Part shown: positions 18,425 through 27,193 of the stretch, piece by piece
Numbering within the stretch: the first letter of the stretch is position 1
Layout: each line of letters starts with the position of its first letter
DNA from: Chitinophaga caeni
GTDB lineage: Bacteria; Bacteroidota; Bacteroidia; Chitinophagales; Chitinophagaceae
NCBI RefSeq assembly: GCF_002557795.1
Contig: NZ_CP023777.1
Coordinates: forward strand, 3,543,001 to 3,607,000
DNA: 64,000 bases
Direction: 5' to 3'
The notes under the pieces: generated by a model
Database searches by the model: none
Told to the model about the DNA's origin: nothing
Seen by the model: only the letters and a program-made list of their open reading frames with translations
Position numbers and translations under genes: made by a program

Positions 18425-21400
18425 TTAGCTTTCCTTCAGTATCAAAATATAGATTTCATTGTGGTTAGATTTTGTTTTGGTTATGCTTAGGACAGTAAAT
18501 CTTTTAGCAAATAGTCTTGAATAATCGGATATCGTGTTTATAAAAATTTCATTTCCAATTTTTATAAGTGTAGCTTTCTTTTCAAGCTCAAGGTTTACAT
18601 ATGCTGCAAAGTCTCCATTTTTCAATTTTTCTAGGTCTAAGACGGACAATGAAAGTGTAGAGGGCCTAAAATGCTCGGATATCTTATAAGGCTGCTCTAA
18701 CAAGCTAGCTGAAAAAGTATAAACACTTGAATAGTTGAAAGTTCCTATCTTTTGGTAATATAGATGTGGTGAAGCATCGTTAATTTCATCAATGACTTTT
18801 ACGTATAATATTTTCCCCCACCTACCGAAAAATGGGAGACTACTATATGATAATTCCTTATCGCTATAGTTCTCAATTATTAAGTCATAATATGTATTAA
18901 AATTTTTATCATATCCAGCGATTGGTGAATTTGTATTAATATACTTATTTAATGATTTAACCTTGTCTATATTCATCAGGGCAAGCTGTAACATGAAATG
19001 CTCTTTCAAATTATTCAAATCGTATTTAGCTTTCTTTTCATCTAATAGTTCAAACATCATCTTATCTAATTGCTTTGATACTTCCCTATATATAGGTATT
19101 GCTACAACTTGTGAATATGAATAAGTACCGAATCCTAAACCGTTATTTAAGATGTCATATTTTAGAAGGTTATATTGTAACTCGTTGAACTCGTTTACTC
19201 CTAACGGTTCCGGATCTATGTCATTACCGTTCCCATCTTCATATATGCACAAGTTTTTAATTTTATAGAAGGCATTCTCAAACTCAACCTTTTCTACAAC
19301 ATCTAGTGCCGGCCCTATTCCGAATGATATGTACGGGACATTACCTTCGTATTTGTATTTTATCTGTAGGTTAGATATAAACTTATTAGAATCCAAACTC
19401 CTATACCCGTACTGCGAGATAAGTTTACTCAAAGGTTTAAGTTTAACTTTCTTACCATCCTTCTCCGTTTCAAACCCTTCAAACAAGAACCTACGTGTCC
19501 AAGCAGCGGTACCTGTCACGGTAGCTGTCCTTGTCACCTGGGTATAAGATTTTGCATCTACATCATATTCTTTTATTGAATATGTATAATCTAATATAGG
19601 TTCATTCAACGTGGATATGTTTAACCTTCTTCCACCGGGGAGGGTGAAAGCGATGCCTGTCATCAGGTATTCTATAAAGTTCTCCCTTATCTTCAGTAAC
19701 GATCTAGCAGCATTCCAATCCAAGAACCCTTTGTCAAACTCCTTGATATAATCCTCATTTTCATGGTCGTCTGCAAACTGGGTGTTATCAATACCTGCCG
19801 AAAGCATAGACGTATTAACATCATCCGAGAATTTCACCATTTTATTCCCTTCCCTAAGGAAGAATTTACCTAGGCAATTACCCACAGATGCAAGTACCTC
19901 TATAGAAGATCTTATATTAGGTACATTGAACAAGTTAACATTTTCGAATGGTATCTTTCCAGCTACTTTCACTACTTCACCTGATCCATTTACAGCTCTT
20001 ATAGCAGTGTCTATATCGAAGAACTTATCATATAGTAATAATATATTCTGTATGTCGGCGAAATTAGAAGGTATTTGCTGGAGAGATTTGAGAGCCCTAG
20101 ATCCTTTAGATAAGTAGCCAGCAATAAAGTCTAACTTCTTATATTCCGAGAGAACCTTCAATTGGAATAGTAACTGGTTTTCATCCATCTTATCAGGATC
20201 GTAATCTACAATGAAGTTGGTGGATAACGTTTCTTTTGTCAGTTCGAGATCTTGATAAGAATCACTACTTACAGATTCGTTGAAGTACTTCGATGCAAGC
20301 GAGTTTATTTGTGTACGCTTAACCCCTGGCTTCAACTCATCATTATTTACTATTTGGTTATACTTTACCTTGTATGATTGACCTCCAAAGTTTTTCATGG
20401 CAGCTACCTTTATCTCTGACATTATATTATTTAAGTTCAGCGATGACCTTGGCCTATTGGATAACTCCCTTAGTGAAGGTTGCGTCATGAACAGTGATGC
20501 TATATTAGGATCTACCCCCATAGCAATCATGGTAAGAAAGGAATTGATAGTAGCTGAAGATACATTTATAACGTTAAGTATCTGTTCCTTAACGTGGTCG
20601 ATAGCGGCATTGATAATAGAGTCTAACACCTGGAAAGATGTTATCCTTTTCCTACCCTCTTTCCCATCTTGTAACTCACCGTTCCTATAGATATACCGTG
20701 AGAAGCCAGTATAGGTCTTGCCATCTAACTCTATGTGAAAATTCTCTTTTAGCTCCGGGGATTTTTGCTCTTCCTCTTTAAGATCGGTATTGATATCCAT
20801 CCTGTTAGCACCCATGTAAAGATAAGAAACTATCTTGAACGCATTAGCAGATATACCTGTAGCTATGGCTGCACGGAAGTTATCCTGGTGCATCTCTAGC
20901 TCATCTTCCAAGGTGTTCAAGTTACGCTTTGTCCTTATATACGACAAGGCGTCGTCGTTCCATTGTGATACGGCATCCTGGAATGCTTCATCTGATGGGT
21001 ACATATGCCTTTGTGGCCTAGCAGGTAAAGGCTTACCTGTTTGTTTACGGGCATTGAGATCTGCGAATAAGGAGAATACCGAGCTTTCATCATTTATATC
21101 ATTGAACATTGCCATGCTGATCGGTGTCATCATGTCATCTATATTCTCGGGTGCAGTGATCGTATCTAGGAAAGTATCTAATATCTCGTTAGATATAGAT
21201 TCTGATAATAAGTTCTCTACCTTCGGATATAGATCTTTTAATTTGGATAAATTATCATCATCAACTTTGTTCTCCTTCAGCTTCTCTATCTCATCTGCAA
21301 TCTCTTCTAACCTGGACGCTATATACTCCGGTTGCCCTTCCCTTATCTTTACAGTAGCCCTACCATTGAACTTATAGTTTACCGCTACCCCTTTATATGC

Positions 21401-24400
21401 TAGCTTCTCCCCCTTGTAGACAATATCATCCTTCGCTACAAATTTATTCACCGTATATAAAGAGTCAATATCGAAGTCTGACCCGTGAAGTAATACCAAT
21501 TCTTTCGGTGCTATCACTATATTATCTCCATACTTATTCGGATAAAATCCTACTACCTTTAAAGGTACAGCAGAGTGTAACTCTGTAGACGGTATACGGT
21601 AGCCTAAGATTGAAGAATATACCGGGTCATTTATCCATGCTATATCCTCGATATTAAGATCCGATGACTTATATATATCCGGGAGATATACCTCCATATA
21701 ATAGGTATGGATCTTATCCTCATCGAATCCCTCCTCTGTCGAAGACTTACCATTTTCATCTATAAATACTAACCTCGGTTCATGGTATTGCATGTCCCTA
21801 ATTACAGTAGAACCTGTCGTGCCAAATGATGACTGTAATACAAGCTTGGAACCCTTATGTCTAATCTCTACTGTCCTCTTCGACACGCTCGCTAGGAATG
21901 ACTGTTGTAGTTTATTAGTGATGTTAGGGAGGTTAAGAGAGATGTCGAGATCATTCATGAACTCTGCATAGCGCTCGTTGCCCGGAACCTTGGATAAAGG
22001 TTCAGATACCATCTTCCTAACCTGGTGACGGGCAGCACTATTTATCTGGCCATCGGGGTATACCTTCCTCATCACCGAGGTAAGACCATGTTTATGTGCC
22101 AAGGCATTGAGATTCAACATCTTGGATTGTCTTGCGAAGTTCTTGCCGTTAGTATTAACTTGGTATGTTAACTGCGATGGGTTACGTGTCTTAGCATCCG
22201 CATCGTGCCTAGGATTCAATTGGTGCCTATAATTATCACTGGATAAAGTAACGATAGAGTCACCGTAGATTTTACCATCGGCTTTCCAGTCTGTAGATTT
22301 TGCTGGCCTACCCACTTTAAAAGCAGAATCGAATACCACCTCGTCGACATGGTTACCCGCATCTATTATCCCGTTGACTAACTTCTTGTACCTTTCAGAC
22401 TCCTTGGTATCGAGCCTGTTATTGATATAATTATCATATAAATCCTGTATCTCTGGATCGGTTGCATATTCCGTGTTTCCAAATGTCATCTGGAACCTTA
22501 ACTTGGCCAATTCTGGAAATGCCACCGCAAGCTCATTGGTGATCTCGACGGTAGAATATTTTATACCGCGCGCAATACCTTCAGGGTCGATGCCAAAATA
22601 TACAGGTTTCAGCGTTGAACCTATATTTGCTTCCCTTGAGAACCCTTTCCTAATATTATCTACACGTTCAGGTGTTGCGAAACCTTGCGCATCTGTAAGA
22701 TCATACTTAGAACCGAACAACCTTTTGAAGCGTCTACCTATTATTGTAGAATTATCTATAAAGTCTGTCAAATCCTTCATCACCGCTACCTTGAATGTCC
22801 TCCTCATCCCTGACATGGAGTTTACCCTACCCCCGTAACCTATAGCGAAGGCCATCGACATACGCTTGATCTCATCGTATTGATCTTTATATTGGGCTTC
22901 ATCACCTGCTACAAGCTGATTCAGGAAGATAGAATTGATGAAGTAGTTGATATAGAAGAGGTGGAAAGTGGGGAAAACTACTTTTTTGAAGATATCCCTG
23001 TCCCCCTGTTGTGTCAACTTATCATAGTTGTGAGCCCCTACTATATCTTTTATCTTTATACCCTTGCTATCATAGATCTTAAGTACATTTTCATCTAACC
23101 TATTATATTCTTCTAATGATCTTTTTACTTTCCCGAAGCTATCATCTAGTACGGGGTTTAAATCCATGTATCCCTCGAAAGCATCAAGTGCCCTAAGTCT
23201 TAAAGCATCATATACTTTACCTATTGCCTCTTCAACTTCTTTATCTGTAGCGGTAGGTTCCAATGCCTTGTCAAGACCTACAAGATAGGTAACCCTATTT
23301 TTCACGTTCTTATCGTAATTAGCTATACCTTTAGCCGTGCGGGACATCTCTTGACGTATTACTAGCCCTATGGCTTCCCTCACCTTTTCAGGGGTTAGTA
23401 CATCCACCTGGGCGGCTAGCATATTCGGCTTATTAGAAATAGTATAGAACTGTTGCAGGTAAGTAAATCCCCTCCTTGTATTCGTAGCCATGAAGTCCAC
23501 GAAAGAATACTGGAAGTTCCTGTCGAAGAAGTCCCTTGAAAGCTCCTGTGAATATAATATAGGATTCCTTGTAGAGTCTTTCTCCCCTATGCTGTCGTGA
23601 TCCCTGATAGAGTGAATAGTAGAGATCTTGTTGTCTCCCCCGGAATTGAAGATATTATAATTAAAGATGGTTCCCCTGTTAGATAGGAAACCCCTAGGTA
23701 TCCCCCCGTTTACCATGGTGTAAAGGGTATCATACCCCTGTGTAGAATTCATATAGAACCACCGGGGCTTCCTATCACCACCTAGGTATGACGTGGATCT
23801 ACCCATCTGCTTATTACCCTGGGCTATCGTATTGGCTAAGGTCTTGATGTAACCTTTCGAGTCGGATAGCATGTCTTGCGGGGTATAAATAACGGGGGCT
23901 TCCGTATCTTCTTCCTTCCCCTTTACCGTACCTATCTTCTTGGACATCTTGATGATGGCATCGAAGATATCTAATACGTGTGCAGCCGTATTCCCTATCA
24001 TGAATACGGAAGATTGGGCAGTGATCATCCCCAGGTCCTGCATGATATCCTTGGCAAGCTTGATCTTGTTTACATCCTTATTGTTCCTGGATGCTATCTC
24101 GTGGCTGTATTCATTATCGAGGATAGAATATTTTCCTGCAAGGATATTTGAAACAGCATTCCTAACGGGGGCGATCGCCGTCTCATCTTCAAATTCCCCG
24201 TACTTCCTGGTGATTACCTGTTTACCCTCTTTCCACTCTAATGTATATGAACCGAACATGGGAGCTTTTTTCCTCATAGAGTTAGCAACCATGTAAAGGG
24301 AGTTGATAGTATTCGTGGCTTCTTCCTTGGTATATAATAGTTTTATAAGATCGTAAGCTAATTTTGTTTCTAAGTGTATCTTCTCGAAGAAGTTCTCCGT

Positions 24401-25915
24401 CGTCATCTTCTTACCTGAAGATAGTATAGGACTTATAACGTCGGTACCCCTGACGAAAACATAGTGCCCCCTCTGGTTATCACCTTCCCATCTGAAAGAT
24501 ATACCTTCAGGTAATCTCCTACCCTTATGATCGGAATATACTTCTGTTTTATTTAAAAGATCGGTAAGGGATTTATATATATTATAGTCTACACTGGACT
24601 CATCAGCTACCTCTCCCATACCGTTAGATATGAAGTTTCTTCTTATCTGATCCATCTCCTCCCCTACTTCGTTTACTAGGGAGGCATCGTTTAATCTTAT
24701 ATTATTTAAATTTTCTAATAACTTGAGGAAAACATAGCTAGGGTTTACAAGCTCATAATGGTCGTGTACCTTTACCGTTACCGTGGACATGAATTCCTTT
24801 ACAGACTGTGATGCCTTCTTTAGCGGGTTGATGGTGTCCTGGTTATCTAACCATCCTTCATTTCCAGGAACTGTATCATCGTAGGTATCTGCTGTTACCT
24901 GGTCATCTTGTAAGTTTTCATGGTAGTCTTCGTATGAATCGTATGTAAAATCGTATTCCTTGTTGCCCTCCGTAGCATGGTAATACTCTCCCCTCTTGAT
25001 GAACCTCATATTGGGATAGAAGTCTTTTGTTAGCTCCTCGAACACAGGGTAATGTCCCCTCTTATCCCTATACAAGACGCATTTGTACATCTCGTAATCA
25101 TATTGTTCCTCTGCTGATAGTTCGGTAACCTGGTTTTTCTTTTCAAGAGTTTCTAGTTCATCTTGGAAATTCCATAGTGTTCGTGTTACAGCTTCTTCCC
25201 TCGATGATGGGATGTTGTCAAAATCGATACTTCCATCTTCAAGTTGTATATTTTCCCCGGGATTCATGTATTGGTTAACAAAATCAGCAAAGATATCCTT
25301 GGCATTTATATATAGCTTCGTGTTACCGTTGAAATGGTTTTTAACGGAGAGGAGAGGTCGGGAAACATTGAGTTCGTCGGAGCTGACCCTAGTGAAAGCA
25401 CCTTCATCGATAGCTTCTAGGAACTGGTTTATATTCCTTATGAACGGGGTAGAGAAACCAAGGAAGCGTGCTATCTTCCGAAGTATAGACCTGATAAATG
25501 AACCTATTGACTTATCTTTTTCAATAGTTTGATATTTATCAGCTATATATTCATCTACAAATTCCAATTTCTCATCATGTGTCATATAGTACATCTTGGG
25601 GTTCTCTTTCTGCAACTCCTTGATGAACCTTTCCCTTTCATTATCGCTGAGGTAACGGTTAAATATATAGTGTGCTACTTCATGTTTAACTACCTGTGTA
25701 CGCGAGGTTCCATCCGGGGCAGATTGTAAGTATATCATGTTGTCCACAAAATACCCCCATGCCCTCTTGCCTCCAGAGATCTTCATCATCTGTGCTTCAT
25801 CTACCATCTTAACCCGCTCTTCAATTTGCTGATCAGATAGCCCTGGAAGTAACTGTTTTACTAAACTTCTAGCTTGATAGATATCTATTGGTTCAAATTG
25901 GATTGAATTTAACAT
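18425..25915 (-). CDS. Giant crAss-like-phage virion RNA polymerase homologue with N-terminal zincin domain
   Basis: 2496 residues. Seen: a zincin motif HEVAH at residues 78-82 with a likely third ligand E122 in DEYIAD; and DFDID at residues 1480-1484 preceded by GYRIP (1438-1442) and a strand-rich stretch ending ELVLLHGS. That layout parallels the RxP...NADFDGD barrel of RNA polymerase beta' subunits. Known: crAss-like phages encode >2000-residue virion RNA polymerases with a DFDID catalytic loop that are injected into the host, and zincin domains occur among their giant proteins. Inferred: this is a member of that group. No capsid, portal, terminase or other phage gene surrounds it. Ile ATA and Arg AGG codons are conspicuous, unlike neighbours. 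The start ATG follows, by 46 bp, an ATPase remnant. No frameshift is visible, so it may be functional, perhaps as eCIS cargo. Confidence 0.7.
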   Translation of the reverse strand: MLNSIQFEPIDIYQARSLVKQLLPGLSDQQIEERVKMVDEAQMMKISGGKRAWGYFVDNMIYLQSAPDGTSRTQVVKHEVAHYIFNRYLSDNERERFIKELQKENPKMYYMTHDEKLEFVDEYIADKYQTIEKDKSIGSFIRSILRKIARFLGFSTPFIRNINQFLEAIDEGAFTRVSSDELNVSRPLLSVKNHFNGNTKLYINAKDIFADFVNQYMNPGENIQLEDGSIDFDNIPSSREEAVTRTLWNFQDELETLEKKNQVTELSAEEQYDYEMYKCVLYRDKRGHYPVFEELTKDFYPNMRFIKRGEYYHATEGNKEYDFTYDSYEDYHENLQDDQVTADTYDDTVPGNEGWLDNQDTINPLKKASQSVKEFMSTVTVKVHDHYELVNPSYVFLKLLENLNNIRLNDASLVNEVGEEMDQIRRNFISNGMGEVADESSVDYNIYKSLTDLLNKTEVYSDHKGRRLPEGISFRWEGDNQRGHYVFVRGTDVISPILSSGKKMTTENFFEKIHLETKLAYDLIKLLYTKEEATNTINSLYMVANSMRKKAPMFGSYTLEWKEGKQVITRKYGEFEDETAIAPVRNAVSNILAGKYSILDNEYSHEIASRNNKDVNKIKLAKDIMQDLGMITAQSSVFMIGNTAAHVLDIFDAIIKMSKKIGTVKGKEEDTEAPVIYTPQDMLSDSKGYIKTLANTIAQGNKQMGRSTSYLGGDRKPRWFYMNSTQGYDTLYTMVNGGIPRGFLSNRGTIFNYNIFNSGGDNKISTIHSIRDHDSIGEKDSTRNPILYSQELSRDFFDRNFQYSFVDFMATNTRRGFTYLQQFYTISNKPNMLAAQVDVLTPEKVREAIGLVIRQEMSRTAKGIANYDKNVKNRVTYLVGLDKALEPTATDKEVEEAIGKVYDALRLRALDAFEGYMDLNPVLDDSFGKVKRSLEEYNRLDENVLKIYDSKGIKIKDIVGAHNYDKLTQQGDRDIFKKVVFPTFHLFYINYFINSIFLNQLVAGDEAQYKDQYDEIKRMSMAFAIGYGGRVNSMSGMRRTFKVAVMKDLTDFIDNSTIIGRRFKRLFGSKYDLTDAQGFATPERVDNIRKGFSREANIGSTLKPVYFGIDPEGIARGIKYSTVEITNELAVAFPELAKLRFQMTFGNTEYATDPEIQDLYDNYINNRLDTKESERYKKLVNGIIDAGNHVDEVVFDSAFKVGRPAKSTDWKADGKIYGDSIVTLSSDNYRHQLNPRHDADAKTRNPSQLTYQVNTNGKNFARQSKMLNLNALAHKHGLTSVMRKVYPDGQINSAARHQVRKMVSEPLSKVPGNERYAEFMNDLDISLNLPNITNKLQQSFLASVSKRTVEIRHKGSKLVLQSSFGTTGSTVIRDMQYHEPRLVFIDENGKSSTEEGFDEDKIHTYYMEVYLPDIYKSSDLNIEDIAWINDPVYSSILGYRIPSTELHSAVPLKVVGFYPNKYGDNIVIAPKELVLLHGSDFDIDSLYTVNKFVAKDDIVYKGEKLAYKGVAVNYKFNGRATVKIREGQPEYIASRLEEIADEIEKLKENKVDDDNLSKLKDLYPKVENLLSESISNEILDTFLDTITAPENIDDMMTPISMAMFNDINDESSVFSLFADLNARKQTGKPLPARPQRHMYPSDEAFQDAVSQWNDDALSYIRTKRNLNTLEDELEMHQDNFRAAIATGISANAFKIVSYLYMGANRMDINTDLKEEEQKSPELKENFHIELDGKTYTGFSRYIYRNGELQDGKEGRKRITSFQVLDSIINAAIDHVKEQILNVINVSSATINSFLTMIAMGVDPNIASLFMTQPSLRELSNRPRSSLNLNNIMSEIKVAAMKNFGGQSYKVKYNQIVNNDELKPGVKRTQINSLASKYFNESVSSDSYQDLELTKETLSTNFIVDYDPDKMDENQLLFQLKVLSEYKKLDFIAGYLSKGSRALKSLQQIPSNFADIQNILLLYDKFFDIDTAIRAVNGSGEVVKVAGKIPFENVNLFNVPNIRSSIEVLASVGNCLGKFFLREGNKMVKFSDDVNTSMLSAGIDNTQFADDHENEDYIKEFDKGFLDWNAARSLLKIRENFIEYLMTGIAFTLPGGRRLNISTLNEPILDYTYSIKEYDVDAKSYTQVTRTATVTGTAAWTRRFLFEGFETEKDGKKVKLKPLSKLISQYGYRSLDSNKFISNLQIKYKYEGNVPYISFGIGPALDVVEKVEFENAFYKIKNLCIYEDGNGNDIDPEPLGVNEFNELQYNLLKYDILNNGLGFGTYSYSQVVAIPIYREVSKQLDKMMFELLDEKKAKYDLNNLKEHFMLQLALMNIDKVKSLNKYINTNSPIAGYDKNFNTYYDLIIENYSDKELSYSSLPFFGRWGKILYVKVIDEINDASPHLYYQKIGTFNYSSVYTFSASLLEQPYKISEHFRPSTLSLSVLDLEKLKNGDFAAYVNLELEKKATLIKIGNEIFINTISDYSRLFAKRFTVLSITKTKSNHNEIYILILKES

Positions 25916-25961
25916 CTCGTAGTATACGTTTTCACAGCTAAATTTAACATTTATTGTTTGT

Positions 25962-26063
25962 TTAGACTACATGATTTCTCTCCTCAGCATAGTGTCTTTT
26001 AAACCCTGTTAGCAACATTTCTTGAGTAATGACCCACCTGTTTGTTGCCTGAATTTGAACCAT
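25962..26063 (-). pseudogene. C-terminal remnant of an eCIS AAA+ ATPase (Pvc15-type)
   Basis: Reading the minus strand from ATG 26063 to TAA 25962 gives 33 codons containing ATNRWVITQEMLLTGFKRHY. This aligns without gaps to ATNSRAITQEMLLAGIKREY at the C-terminus of the intact ATPase (27156-28487); by eye the two DNA segments agree at roughly three quarters of positions over ~57 bases. A stop (TAG) lies just before the ATG and no more ATPase sequence is recognisable upstream. It is therefore a displaced or duplicated 3' end of an ATPase gene, now 46 bp upstream of the giant polymerase-like gene and in the same orientation. Confidence 0.75.
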
Positions 26064-26653
26064 AAGCTACTCAATACTGAATTATTATCCCGGAAATAGT
26101 ACTTGCAGAAAAGTTTTTCAGCGGGTTTTCAATAATCAATTTATTAAGTATAAATACAAGGTTATAATCAATTCCCCTTTTATTTGAGCAAGTTAAAAAT
26201 GGAAGATTGGATGCAGGGAAGGTAAATTAAACTGTTATTTTTTATCATTGTTGTCTGACGAAAAATGCTTTAAAGGTACTTGAATTCCTTACCTGTTCAA
26301 GGATATAAGCGAAGGATGAAACATTCACCCCCCGCCAAGAGAACCGTGGAACTTCGCACCGTTGATAGCGAAGAGTAGTTTGGCCATACAGTAGTAGAAA
26401 GGCCGGATCGAGCGATCAAATTGGCGGCCGTAATGGCCAATTTGTGCCCTTTTTTGGTGCCTTTTTTGGGCAAGCAAAAAAGTACAAGAAACGAACAAAT
26501 GAACATTGAATCGAACTTTTGAGGGATCAAATTGTTCCCCGGTTAAAATTTAGTCGGACAATAATGTTTTTTTATATATTTATATGGTCATTTTCAATTC
26601 TTACCAATTTTTCATTGTTCCCTTCATCCTTAATAAATAAAATAGCTGGAATC
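26064..26653. other. AT-rich spacer with possible dispersed-repeat segment
   Basis: 590 bases without a convincing gene. A segment around 26400-26510, rich in CTTTTTTGG and GGCAAGCAAAAAAGTAC runs, encodes on the minus strand a string FLVLFCLPKKGTKKG. From memory, similar strings recur as spurious small ORFs in many Bacteroidota genomes, which would make it a dispersed repeat rather than a gene. A small inverted repeat (TTGGC...GCCAA) is also present near 26419-26438. The function of the spacer is unclear. Confidence 0.35.
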
Positions 26654-27193
26654 ATGGACTATGAATATTATTTAGAAAAATTTAGAAAATCGGCTGATCA
26701 ACTAAACAAGGAAATGCTAAAGGAAAAGCATCTTGATATCTATGTTGGCGTTACTTTAAACTCGGTCGTTTTGAAGTTGTATAAAAAAGAATGGACCAAT
26801 GACAAAATTGACCCGATAAATGCAAAGACAAGAATTTTTTTTGCTATTTGGGTAAATGATGAAACCATAAAACGGAACAAGGTATTTTACAATATTCACG
26901 CATTAAAACTCCGGGAATTGAAAGGATATTCAATTACCAGCCGGGACTTTGCGAACAGCTTTAGGGAGGATTTTATGAAATTTAAACAGGATTGGGAAAA
27001 TGTGAGCGTGAAGTTTGGACCATTAACATTAATGGAAGGTTGGGAACAGTTAGAACATGAAAATCTTGAAAAGCTAATAGTAAAACTTGCGAATAATTTT
27101 TCCAGTATAGCGCATTTAATTGATCATACCATAGAAAAATTTGATCGGGCAAAAATCACCAAATCTTCCCCTCCTTCCCGTATTCCCTTTTAA
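26654..27193 (+). CDS. Uncharacterised protein, convergent with and overlapping the eCIS ATPase
   Basis: 179 residues from the ATG at 26654 (MDYEYYLEKFRKSADQLNKE). An upstream in-frame ATG at 26519 would add a hydrophobic leader of 45 residues, but the later start fits better with the soluble, charged, helical protein that follows. I do not recognise a family. The sequence is lysine- and aromatic-rich with no catalytic motif. It is markedly AT-rich. Its last ~12 codons run antisense into the 3' end of the AAA+ ATPase gene (38-bp overlap), and the ATPase remnant lies on its other side, so it probably arrived by insertion. Its reading frame may originally have ended elsewhere. Confidence 0.55.
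   Translation: MDYEYYLEKFRKSADQLNKEMLKEKHLDIYVGVTLNSVVLKLYKKEWTNDKIDPINAKTRIFFAIWVNDETIKRNKVFYNIHALKLRELKGYSITSRDFANSFREDFMKFKQDWENVSVKFGPLTLMEGWEQLEHENLEKLIVKLANNFSSIAHLIDHTIEKFDRAKITKSSPPSRIPF

Noticed and set aside
26297..26530. 77-residue minus-strand frame with FLVLFCLPKKGTKKG
   Set aside because: No start signal or domain. The string resembles spurious frames recalled from other Bacteroidota genomes, so a dispersed non-coding repeat is more likely.
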